Assembly: GCA_014529385.2 (NCBI GenBank)
Contig: JABFUD020000226.1
Span: forward strand, 1-63,404
Direction of reading: 5' to 3'
DNA: 63,404 nt
Origin: Adiantum capillus-veneris
Lineage: Eukaryota > Streptophyta > Polypodiopsida > Polypodiales > Pteridaceae
Made by a program: the position numbers and the translations under genes. This document shows, piece by piece, positions 22,831-33,528 of this stretch (its first letter is position 1; each line of letters begins with the position of its first letter). The notes under the pieces are model-generated. The model did no database searches. It saw only the letters and a list, made by a program, of their open reading frames with translations, and was not told the DNA's origin.

Positions 22831-24980
22831 AGCCTACATATAGACAATGCAACATAATCAACCTATCGTGAGACCAAGAACATCAAAAGTAGTGCAGATA
22901 ATGATAGGCATGATAAAAAAAGTGAATACCACAAACAACATGTTGATAGAAGTCGTAGAAGGGATGACAATGGTAAATGATATACTAGTGACAAGGTGGT
23001 GGAACAATGTAAGGAAGTTCTAGGAGTCGATCCATTCAAGATTGTGCTTTGATGCAGACTACCAATACCAAAGGTACACTTGTATTCCGTATTTTGATTT
23101 TCTTTATGTGATCTTAAAAATATTTAGGTTCTATCATGTACACATTAAAGCAATGAATCTACATCATTTTTAATGAAAAGATTGTACATGAAGATGACAA
23201 GGATTCATGAATTTTTGTGATACCCAATAAAGGGCCACATGGGCAGTACACCACGACATGGAAACTTAAAATGATACATCTTCATAAAAAATCGGTAATG
23301 AGATCTTCCTTGTACATCTACAATATATTTACAATAAGAAAGTACCTATAACACTAGAGGAGAAGCATGAGACCCCTTTCAACATTTGAGGGGATAAAAC
23401 TAGCAGGGAAGGATATGTTCCTTGTGATATTATTATAAATGTGCAGAATGGTGCCAAATCCAAACCATATATATGTATCATATGTAGTCGTGCCGCTCCT
23501 CTTCCATGATGGGAAAGAGAGAAAAGGGATGCAAGTTAAGCCTATTTGATGACTATATGTTTATTGAGCAGTGATCAAGGCTTGATATCAGGCAAGTTTA
23601 ATACTAAGTGTATGCCACATGTGGCTTAAATGGCTAGAAACTATGTTTTTTGAAGATAAAAGTGAATATTTTTGAAGTGAGAATATATGAAATCTTATAG
23701 ATTAGAATTGTAGTACTCAAAGAGCTCTACAAGCCCGTCTTTACAGCTCGTCAATTAGAGCTATGATGAGGAAGTTATGTTAGTTTGAAGTTGGAACAAT
23801 TTGCAAATCTATACCGGATTGGACAATTGGAAATGAAGGATAAGAGATGAAGTGAATGCATGGGCCTAAAGTTATCTTGTTGTGGAGCATGCCGGTCTTT
23901 TTGCAGCGATAATCGAAGTTATGGTTTTACCAGTTGAAGTTTCACCGAGGGACAATTTTGTGCCAGGTTAGTCACCTCAGTTGGTGTGCCATATGAGGGT
24001 TTTGGATCCTTGCCATGGTTTGTATGCGAAGTAGACACTATATAGAGTTGGCCGAAATTGATGGAACGTCAATTGGAGTACGAGGAGGCAAAATATTGGA
24101 GCTCAAAGTCAAAGGCGGTTGCCAGATGGATGAAGCCAGTTGAGTTTTCCCGGTTTTTTTCGCTCCGGTTGTAGGGCTCGACAATATTGAAGTGTAGTGG
24201 GGATTGTGCATGTCAAAGTCGGGAAGGTAAAATTTTGGTGGGAAGTGACGGCTCAACTACTAGGTCTTGGAGCAGCAAGTAGCAGAGTTTAAAAGATCTA
24301 TGCATGATTGGTGGATCTTGGAGGCATTTTGGTGGGTCTGTAGGCATTGTGGGCGCTCAAAAGCTCTACACGATGGTCATTGGCCCATGCGGTGGCATTG
24401 CTCATCGATGGTGATGTGGCATGGCCCATTTTCATGGACTTGAAATGGTCCAACATTTTTATTGTAGAGAGGATCCTATGAGGTGTTCTCATGCCGTAGT
24501 GACAACCCTCTAGCGGAACCTCACATGAGGACTTGAGCTCCAAGCCGACCGGGAATAGAAGGGTGTGATCATACATGCAAACTCGAGCTAAAACTAGGAG
24601 GAGCCGATCAAAATAGAAGGAGGAGGCTCACACGCCCTTAAGGGCATGAGTTTTTTTGGCATTGGCGGATATATTTTTTGAGTTTACTTTTCAATCAAAA
24701 GAGGAGGAGGAAGTTCGTGGCAGTTGCAGCAAGAGGAGAGCTTCACCATCACCATCTTGTTCTTCATCAAAGAGAGCTTTATGTTCATAAACACTAGAGG
24801 AGAGCTTCACCATCACCATCTTGTTCTTCATCAAAGAGAGCTTTATGTTCATAAACACTGAGTGTTCCTTCATCACTATTAGACATTTGATTTACAGCTC
24901 AAGATAAATTAATTTGGCTTAATTCTTTGTAAGGAATATTGAACTCCTTAACCTATAGTTAATGGAATTAATAATGCCAT
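22830..24980. other. Unassigned DNA
   Basis: No recognisable protein on either strand and no LTR boundary that I can pair. The only clear structure is a 64-bp tandem duplication near 24.8 kb. Confidence 0.4.
24734..24861 (+). repeat. 64-bp perfect tandem duplication
   Basis: AGGAGAGCTTCACCATCACC at 24734 begins a unit that repeats from 24798 without change over essentially its whole length, ending near CATAAACACT. Confidence 0.9.
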
Positions 24981-24999
24981 TAACAATGCCGCCTTGGCA

Positions 25000-27129
25000 A
25001 TTGAGCATCGTATCTTGTCCGTGTTTTCAAATCTAGCTGTTTTTGTGCTTCATTTCCATTTCAAAGAGGTTGTTAAATGTATTGTGCAGTGTTGTGCATC
25101 TTCATCCTCTCTCGTTTCACACAACTAGTAGCCCAACACTGATGCCTGGCTTGCCTTTTGAACCCCATACCCCCCCAACAACTTGGTTTAAAAATTTTCC
25201 ACACCGCAAGAGGCAACCATGCAACAGATGATGTAGCAGCTTGCAGCTTACAAGCAACAACAAAATGCTGCCCAACCAACAATAATATAATCTACAAGAG
25301 TGGATTCATAAAGCTTGACAGACGGTGGAGAGGGGGAATGGGGAACACACCCGACACACAAACATCTGCCCCTATATAGCTCAGGGTTCTCACAACACCC
25401 CTATCCTCTCAAAAACACCTTAAAAAAAAACGATTCACACTAGCAGAGCCTTGCCTGCACTTCGCCCAACACACAAACACTCTGCACAATCCTCAAATAG
25501 CTACCACACCGATCTTTCCCGCTTCCAGCTCTTCGACATCTTGACACCTCTCTCTCTTTCTCTCTCACACACATAGAGGGCCCGGGGGACGCACACGCTC
25601 ACACACACCCGCACCACACAACCTGGAGACGAGCAAAGAAGAAAGGGGGGAAGGGGAGAGAGACGACGCCAAAAAACCGACAATGAAAGCTTCTCCTTTT
25701 AAAAAGACAACTCATGTACATGATCCACGTGGCCTGCTCTTGAACACACCATGGCTATCACCCATCCGTACAAAGGGGAATACACCTCCCTCGAAACTCC
25801 ACTACGTCGGCACACACTTCGACGAAAAAATTCACTACTCCCTTCGTATTGGTGGCAACTTCGTGTCTTGATAGCCCTTGCTGGCCGCCTTCTCCGCAAG
25901 GCCTTCACTCTTTCAAGCCGCATCGCGGACCAAGCATACCGGCTTCGACTGCCGAACGTGAGCGTACGAAGAACTCCTTCCTCCTCCTCTCCCACGCCCC
26001 AAGGGAAAAAGAAAAAACTCCTTTCTTTGAAAACGCTGCCTCTTCCTTCCTTTTCTTCTCTTTCCTTTTTTTTTCCAAACTTGCTAAAAAAAACTTCCCT
26101 TGACCAATACCGCTGGCGCTATTGCTTTCTAATCCATGGCTTCTTTATTTCTTTTCCCTCTTCCTTGTGAGCTTAAGTTTTTTTCCCTTTCCTCCAAGTC
26201 GAGCCTTCCCTTTTCTTCTTTTATTTACAACTAAGAAGACTTAAGCATTTGATTCGAACATTGTTTGTGCTCGGGTTCGCCCAATAAGTTCTTCGGTCAT
26301 GCCACATGGGAGATCCACCTGTTGGCTCCGAACCTTCGTGCTTCCCTACCATTCTGCACCTTGGCCTCGGACAACCTGTTCAAGAGAGAGAAAAAAATAT
26401 CCGATCCCTTCCCATCATGATTGCCTACCCAACTGAACTGTGCGTATCGCAATGCTCATGACTTTGGTCGGCAAGCCGTAAATTTTGGTTGACTCCTCAC
26501 AATGTATGCCACCTTGCCAAACCTGGTCGAGGCAAGAAAAACACCCGGCCGCATGCCTTTTGATGCGGACAACCTTGCACACACCCGACCCCCGGAAAAC
26601 CTTCAACTAGCTGTAACTTTCTCGTTTGAGCTCCGAACGGCGATCCGAAAAGACCGGCATGCTCCACAACTTGAGCTTTACATGTGTATCCACTTATCCT
26701 AGTTTTGGCCACCTGCCTGTATCTGCCCTGCCCGTTGGGATCTGCGAAGCCTTCTAACTTTGGACTGGCATATCTTTCACACCGAAGCTCCGTTTAGCGA
26801 GCCGTCTGGACGGGCTTCTAGAGAATCTTGAACACTTCATTATAGGGCACATTCCTTGCACTTTGGACACTTTGATTGACCATTCCAATTGGCTCTCTTC
26901 GAAGGTCCCCGAGGCCCTTGGCCTCAAAAACTGTCTTAAGCATACATTTCCGCTATCACTGACTTGCCGAGGGCCTTCATACTTGCTTTAGCCCTTTGCT
27001 ATGCACCTGCCAATATACGTAGCACTACACTTTACACTTCCCAGTACGGACCAAATTTGGTTGCACCAACAGTTACGGATAAACCGCAACGGTTTGAAGG
27101 TTGAGATATTAGTAAATTCTACAATACAT
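25000..27129 (+). repeat. Possible LTR/leader of Gypsy-2
   Basis: This stretch is more GC- and pyrimidine-rich than its neighbours, has a TATA-like CCTATATAGC at 25371-25380, no recognisable protein, and lies directly upstream of Gypsy-2 gag. This arrangement fits a long LTR plus leader, but no second copy is in the window, so neither end nor identity can be confirmed. The 139-residue open frame at 25751-26170 has no family features. Confidence 0.3.
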
Positions 27130-29492
27130 ATGAGTAAGCTATGGGAGATAATGGAATTGGTGACCAAAATGTGTTTCATTTAATTGTAGTGCCTGAACTT
27201 AGGACTCGGATTAAAGAAATTCAAGCGGCTCATGTATCACATTGGCAAGAGTTCAAAAAGGCGTTACAAGAGGAATATTTCCTTGAAAATTCTCAGAGGG
27301 TAACCCAACAAAGATTCATGAAGTGGGTGAAAAATAATAGTAAAATCTTATTTGCATGAGAGTTGTTACGAGAATTTGAGAAGAATTTTGACCAATTATC
27401 CTTGACAGAGCAGCATTCGATGAAGGATTAGGTTGAATTGTTTATTCAGGTTGCTGATCGACGACTTTATAAGAGTTTTGATACAATTACTGAGGACTCA
27501 ACATGTGAATTAGGATTAACATCTGATTGGAAAAAGATTTTTTTTGAATAGGTGAACATGATCGTAAAATGGTAGATGAGGGTTGGCAAGCTCATTGTGG
27601 ATAATGTTGAAGAGGACGCTAAGGAGAAATCATCCTCAGCAGTACCCAAACTGGAGGATCAAATTCTCAATGCATGTGGTGTGATGGTGAACACCATAGG
27701 TATGTTGAGGATTGTGATGACTTAATGAAGCTTATAGAAGGAATTTGGTTCCCTAGAAAGATATGAAGATTCACCTCATGGAAATAGGTGAGCTTCTCCA
27801 CTTGAACTTCGGTAGGGGTGGATTAAAAAAGCTAGTGGAAGAAATGCAACATAATGTTTATCTTGTAGAAGCAACTACATATGGGATGCAGGTCTATGGA
27901 AGAAGAGATGATGAAGGTGCAGGTACAAAGGGCCAACTAAGGCTTCATGCTTTGAAGACAGCAGAAGCAGGTAAGGTGACTTACGAGAAATTGCGGTAGG
28001 TAGGGAATTTCATTAGGGAAACCACGGGGTGGATTGATCCGGTGGATTGTCTTTTGGTATATGCATTTATTGCTAAGTCTCAAGATAATGAGGCTATGGA
28101 GGAAGAGAAGTGAAAAAGGGATGAAGAGAGGAGGCGCCAAAAGGACAAAAAGAAAGGTAAGCCTAGGGGACCCTCTTATAAGCTGAAATTTGATATTGAA
28201 TTGGCTAGACATTTAAAGAAGGTTTTGAAAGAGCACATTCTTAATAGTAAAGTGGAGCTCATGATGGGTGATATTCTGGGAATTTCCAAGCGCAGTTCCA
28301 TAAGGAGATCATTGATATTATAAAAAAAAGCAGCATATACCAAGTGAGCAGAAGCCAGAGTCAATTAAAAGCCAAATTTTTCGACATATTGAAGCAATTT
28401 TGGATGATTATGAAAAAGAATTTGAAGAGTTTGAAAATAAAGAGTGAAAGCTTGTGGTGGTTTCTAATCCGATTGTACCCGAGGTAAGAAATGTTCATTT
28501 TAATGATGAGGAGGACAATGAAACTATACACAGGAGTAGTTTTTCAAGGACTCATTGGGAAAGAGCAACAACTAAAACTGTTGTGAAGCTTGGCGACATT
28601 CAAGAGCCAGTCTTAGCACTTATAGAGGATGGCTTGGAAATTAATCTGATGGCAAAGAGTCTACACTAGAAGGGGAAGTGGCCTATTGATGTGGACCACA
28701 ATTGGTGGATTTGAGCTGCTAAAATGCTTCTAGGTGATCTTTATGGTGCATGTGTAAATGTTAAGGTAGCTATTGGGATGTCTGTAATCAGCAAAACTTT
28801 TTTTGTAGAGGAGCATTCCTCTTATCCACCACTGATTTTGGGACATCCCTACATTATGGTTGTGCATATGGAAACAAAGGGGATATGCATATGCTAGGAT
28901 CTAGAGCCGAGACAGTAAGAGAGTATTGCAATTTTTTATTGTATGTGTTGACCATGCGAGGAACAAAGACAACTTATATGATCATCTATTACTGAAGATA
29001 TGCAAGGAGCACAGGTTTGCACATGATTTTCTTGGAATGCCACTATAAAGCGGGACTATGGTGGTACAAGTGAGGAGAAGTTCTTGCAAAGAGAAACTTT
29101 CTCCTCAGGGTTTTTTTGGTTGACATTTGAGGGTTCAATATCTTACAAAAAAATCAATGACTTGTCTAAGTGGGAGATACAATATGTTTAAAGTATTCAA
29201 AGTGAATTGCAGGGATGTGATGTGCTTGAACCAGATGATGTGATTTTAGGAATCTTTGAAGAGGTGTATTATGTAGATACTATGTCTGAGCTTGAGGAGA
29301 TTAGACATAGTAGGTTACAGAGTGCAACTGACATTGTTAAAATGCACTCAATGGGCATGTATGAAGATCAGGACATATATGAGGCGCTTATGCATATCAA
29401 AGAAAATTTGGGTGAAGAAATTGAAGCCTAGGTAGAGACAAAGTACAAGACTTTTGCAAAGAAACTGAGACGAGTGGCTACACCTCTACTAG
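27130..29492 (+). pseudogene. Gypsy-2 gag-protease and start of pol, truncated by a CACTA end
   Basis: Gag is read at 27140-27760: a W-x2-FKKALQEEY capsid motif, then LREFEKNFDQLSLTEQ, VELFIQVADRRLYKSF, and a cysteine knuckle starting CMWCDGEHHRYVEDC. A linker (27763-28330) ends in the conserved block YKLKFDIELARHLKKVLKEH. A retroviral-type aspartic protease follows at 28450-28900, with ALIEDGLEINLMAKS at the catalytic position (the usual Asp-x-Gly appears as Glu-Asp-Gly) and LILGHPYIM near its end. 29207-29490 matches the spacer before RT, with KYKTFAKKLRRVATPLL, and is cut exactly where CACTATAAG begins. There are several stops. The lineage differs from Gypsy-1, Gypsy-3 and Gypsy-4. Confidence 0.75.
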
Positions 29493-29710
29493 CACTATAA
29501 GAGGAGTTGTCTATAACTGCGTCCATAGCCGTGGAAAAACAAAGAAAAATGGAGAGAAAAAAATTTGAGGCGCGGGAGCGGCAATAACCGTGGCTATAGA
29601 TATAGTAGTGGTTTCTCAACAATAAATGCGCTAATAGTCACGGCAATATACGCGCTGCTATTATTGTGACAATTGTCGCGTTTATTACCGCGCTTATTGC
29701 CGCTACACGC
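29493..29710 (+). repeat. CACTA terminal and subterminal repeats
   Basis: CACTATAAGAGGAG at the edge, then repeated motifs in both orientations: CCATAGCCGTGG, GCGGCAATAACCGTGGCTAT, TTATTACCGCGCTTATTGCC. Short direct and inverted subterminal motifs of this kind are the TNPA-type binding sites of CACTA elements. The preceding TAG could be the 3-bp target copy. Confidence 0.6.
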
Positions 29711-29715
29711 CAATT

Positions 29716-29781
29716 CAAAAATAAAGGTGCTCATTTGGGCCACCCAATTTTGTGTGGCCCAAATGAGCACCTTTATTTTTG
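29716..29781. repeat. 28-bp perfect inverted repeat with 10-nt loop
   Basis: Arm 29716-29743 and its exact reverse complement 29754-29781 flank the loop CCAATTTTGT. The arms include AGGTGCTCATTTGGGCCAC. It lies at the inner edge of the CACTA subterminal repeats. Confidence 0.95.
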
Positions 29782-30009
29782 ACCTGCATAAAACAATGAA
29801 ACATCAATTGTTTTTTGGAGGAGTATAAAAAATACCAAAGAATTGAAATTAAATTTACTAACCTTGATAATTTAAAATGCGACAGATTAACTATTTAAAA
29901 AAGTTACAATAAAAAGTAAATAGTTGTATATACATTGTGCCACATTGGGACTTTATGAAAGTTTGGACAAAATATTTTTCTATCTAGTCCTTCTCTATCT
30001 CGTAGTTGT

Positions 30010-31197
30010 CCACAGGTATGTATGTTTAATCACTTTGACTCTACATAAACCCAAACCAAATTAAACAATTATCAATAGCTCAAAACAATTGATACAAAAT
30101 TACTTGTTTACACTTAGGGCTTGTAGTGATCCAACCGTCGTGTCGAATTGCTCGCGAGAGATGTGGTTGTTTTCAAGCAACCATTACCAAGTATTAGATT
30201 CTGTATGTCGCTCCCAATACTTGACCATCTCTCTGGTTGGTGGAGAGAGAGTGATATTTTCCTAAGTTAGCAATAACAATACCAAATCATCAACTACAAT
30301 CTTTATAATAACCGATTGACGTTATAATTCAATTAATCTTACATATTTATCCTTCCAAGCTCCCTTGCCTCCTGAGCCATAGTGCGTGGGAGTTTGTCTT
30401 GCACGAGCCTCATGTTGTTGTTTGTATGATGATCCCGTCACAGCTTGATTGCTCTTTTCTTGAATTGCCCACTCCCACTCCACGTCTGCCATGTTGCTAC
30501 TGCGGTAACTCCTGTCTGGATCTCTCACATGGTTGGCTGTTGCACGCTACACACTAGACTGCTTTTTTTTTAGAGATGTCTTTATGTAGCCCTCCAACCA
30601 TTGTTGTGAAAAACGTTGATCGGGGGCGTTTGAAAATCTAGCTAACAGAGCATTCTCAATGTACCGTGCATGATAGGGTAGTTAGTCTCTAGACTTTATA
30701 AAATAGTTCTTATACATTGAATGTATAAGAATTTGTAGATAGTGTCAAAATTCCCTGATCTATGATGTGCCAAAGTCCATCTCCTTGCCATATTTAACCT
30801 TGTAGTAGCGCCCATGCGTGTCTGGCATGGGTGCGTTAGTATCCTCGTCCTCTGCGTCAAGGGCGGCACACTCTGAAAGTGGGGACTCTGTTTCCCCGCC
30901 ACTACCAAAACAAGCGAAACCACAAGAGGAAGTCCATCAACAATGCTCTAGCGAAGCAGGAGTGGAATAGAGTGGCATAGGACCCTGTGATGCCATGGGA
31001 GTGGGACCTTGTGATGCAAGGGGAGTAGGACCTTGCGATGGAATGGGAGTAGGATGATAGGAAGGGGCTGTAGAGTGAGGTTCCGTCGATGCGAGGAGGC
31101 TTTGTAGGTAAGGAGTCCCTCCCTGACTCCCCCATGGTGTAGTCTGCGGAGAAATACCGTAGGTCGCAAGCTCGTACGGAGTGTAGAGGCTAAACAA
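30010..31197 (-). pseudogene. Ptta/En-Spm-type CACTA gene (Transposase_24-like), minus strand
   Basis: Reading leftwards, 31197-30940 gives a proline-rich region with internal repeats of SQGPTP(L/M)A, followed by an acidic stretch and RYYKVKYGKE (about 30800). Then 30528-30322 gives WAIQEKSNQAVTGSSYKQQ and HYGSGGKGAWKDKYV, which resemble the 'S-x2-NK-xnR...HTSGSKSF' core of the plant Transposase_24 family. A further segment at 30240-30060 (REMVKYWERHTES) may be the next exon. Stops interrupt it. In CACTA elements such proteins accompany TNP2 and bind the ends. Its orientation opposite to TNP2 is notable. The family call is moderate, based on a short motif. Confidence 0.45.
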
Positions 31198-31199
31198 AT

Positions 31200-32036
31200 C
31201 CTCCGTCGAACGGAGGTACTGCTCTTATAAAGAGATAGCCCACTTTAGGTCTGGATATATGACCGGTAGAGGAATCTGAGAAGGTTAGGTGTAGATTGGC
31301 CATGCCTGCAAATAACAAAAATAAACCTATGACATTAATGCTTAAGGGTTAACTAGGCAAAAAAATTCTTTATTTCTTTGCTTATTCTCACCGACTCAAA
31401 ACTCAGGTCCGCTGGAGGCGATGTCCACCCCGGGTGGGAGCCCACCTAGGATGTGAAACAACCAAAAGAAGAGCTAGTTGGCTGCTCCCCACCAGTTGGT
31501 CTCTCGTCTGACATCTACATTACAAAGAGCAATATAAGATTAAGCCTTCCACCCTACTCACTCGTTTATAAATATGTACACAAGTATATTAGCACACAAA
31601 CACGTATATACACATACTAGTAGACCTAAGTAGAGGCTAGTAGTGTCAAAGGTCAAGTGCACCTCTTTAGATATCATCATAGTCTCAACCTTGGTAAAAC
31701 CAAAGGTGCATTGCGGTAATCCATGCATGAGTGGATCACTGACCGCAATGCCACGATTAAAAAAGGACTATACCCAAGAGGAAACGTCTAACCTTTGGGT
31801 GCTATGCTCCCGTACTTAGTGCCTACTTACATGCATAAACAAATATACATGTACACACAAATATATATACATATACATAGTGTAGCCATCGTTTTGAGTA
31901 GAGATAAAGAGTTATGGTTGTAAATGTAGCCATCCTTTTGTGTTGGGATGCACCTAGATTCAACGTCTAAGTGATCAATTGATTGTGACATTAAAATTCT
32001 AATGTAATGCAATAAGTAACTCCATTTCTCTCACTG

Positions 32037-32037
<1 letters not shown>
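31200..32037. other. CACTA internal DNA, no gene recognised
   Basis: Contains a possible minus-strand upstream exon (31560-31390, text around RRETNWWGAANQLFFWL) of the gene above and short AT-rich repeats. Nothing else can be supported. Confidence 0.3.

Positions 32038-32084
<47 letters not shown>
32038..32084 (+). repeat. (CT)n microsatellite
   Basis: About 23 CT units, upstream of a 250-bp unassigned segment and the LINE 5' region. Confidence 0.95.
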
Positions 32085-32086
<2 letters not shown>

Positions 32087-32351
32087 CTCTCGATTGTGCA
32101 GTTGAACTACAAAGCGGAAGCTCCATCCCAGAGTCATGCCTGCGCCTCCATGTAAAGCAAGCACTCTCAAAGAAGAGAAGCCAAACATGGACAACATCTT
32201 CTGTCGAGGCATGGAGGTCTCGGCTAAGGTCATGGTGGCTTTGGACTTGGGCACTTCTCGTACGTCCACAAGAGCGACCCCGGGGACATCCATCATGTCC
32301 TGGATAGGTTGCTCAAGTATCCCTTTGGAGCCCAATTTTCATGTCCTTAAC

Positions 32352-32430
32352 TTCTTTCTCTCTCTCCCCCTTTCCTCTCTTTCTCTCTCTCCCTTTTCTC
32401 TCTCTTTCCCTCTTTCCCTATCTCACTCTA

Positions 32431-32502
<72 letters not shown>

Positions 32503-32538
32503 CCTTTCTATCTACTCTCTCTCTCTCTCTCTCTCTCT
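32352..32538 (+). repeat. CT-rich tract upstream of LINE ORF1
   Basis: About 190 bp of almost pure C/T, including an uninterrupted (CT)n stretch of about 70 bp. It ends 50 bp before the ORF1 start. Confidence 0.95.
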
Positions 32539-32589
32539 GAACTGAAAAAACTGTCAAAACTTTGCGTTTTTGTTGCCGACTTGAAGGCA

Positions 32590-33522
32590 ATGTCAGACAA
32601 AACTCGCAAGGGTGGAAAAGCCACACTCGCCATGGAGAATGATGCAAAATCTCCAAGGAATTTGGATGCTAATCCAACCACATCATCTACAACAACGGAA
32701 GCAATGATCATGGCTTACTTGATCTCGTTACAAGAAACCGTCAACAAACAAGGTGAAGAGTTGCGCGCACTTGCAATGGAGAATGGTACTTTAAGAGTTC
32801 TCGTTGTGGAGAATGAGCACCTCAAGAAGGTTCTTGAAATGCAAACAACACGCTTGATGCATCTTGAGACTGAAGTTCAAGAATGTAAATGCTCTCTTGT
32901 TGACATGAATGTATTGAAAGAGCGCTTGAGCAAAGTTGAGAGTGATCATGTATTGAAAGAGGAAACAATAGATACAATACGACATGATGTATGTGAGATG
33001 AGAAATGCATCCAAATCATGGGCTGATATATGTAAGGATAATGTGGTTTCTACATCTCCTATCACGCAAGCCGTTGTCCAAGCAAAGAATGTAGAGAATG
33101 TGGACACTCAAGAATTGCACGAACGACAAAAACGCTCAAAGAACATCGTCATTCGTGGAATCAAGGAGGAAAGCATGGAAACACCCCAATCTCTTGCAGT
33201 TGCTATTGAAGAGTTTTTTGCTACACACTTTGGCATGTCAGGAATCATGGCTTATGGTGCACATCGAGTTGGAAAACAAGGAGTCCCTCGCTCGGGAGAA
33301 AGACCTATTGTATGTACCATGGCTGATGAGGTAAAGAGAAAGATCATCCTTGACAATGGTTGGATCTACCTCAAAGGAACGGGTTGTAATGTATATGAGG
33401 ATCGCACTCTTATGCAACACAATGTACGTCGCAAAGCATATGAGGAAAGAAGCAAGAAGGTTAAGGTATCATCTCATGAAGAGAAGCCACTTGAGGAGGA
33501 TGCAAGTCCACCCAACAAATAG
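32590..33522 (+). CDS. LINE ORF1 protein (coiled coil plus RNA-binding domain)
   Basis: 310 residues from the ATG at 32590. The open frame extends upstream through the CT tract, but that part is low-complexity and this is the first sensible Met. Residues ~40-140 are heptad-rich (KQGEELRALAMENGTLRVL, ENEHLKKVLEMQ), forming a coiled coil. Residues ~175-290 resemble the L1-ORF1-type RRM/C-terminal domain (RSKNIVIRGIKEE, then RPIVCTM, LKGTGCNVYEDRT). Such proteins coat LINE RNA as trimers. It is intact, ends with TAG at 33520, and ORF2 starts 6 nt later in the same frame. Confidence 0.75.
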   Translation: MSDKTRKGGKATLAMENDAKSPRNLDANPTTSSTTTEAMIMAYLISLQETVNKQGEELRALAMENGTLRVLVVENEHLKKVLEMQTTRLMHLETEVQECKCSLVDMNVLKERLSKVESDHVLKEETIDTIRHDVCEMRNASKSWADICKDNVVSTSPITQAVVQAKNVENVDTQELHERQKRSKNIVIRGIKEESMETPQSLAVAIEEFFATHFGMSGIMAYGAHRVGKQGVPRSGERPIVCTMADEVKRKIILDNGWIYLKGTGCNVYEDRTLMQHNVRRKAYEERSKKVKVSSHEEKPLEEDASPPNK

Positions 33523-33528
33523 GGACAC

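Noticed and set aside
25751-26170. 139-codon plus-strand frame and overlapping minus-strand frame
   Set aside because: No recognisable domain, pyrimidine-rich composition and a position fitting an LTR or leader; both strands are open by chance.
29493-29610. A 118-bp mini-CACTA bounded by CACTA and TAGTG
   Set aside because: The ends match only over a few bases and there is no 3-bp target duplication; subterminal repeats continue beyond 29610, so a large element end fits better.
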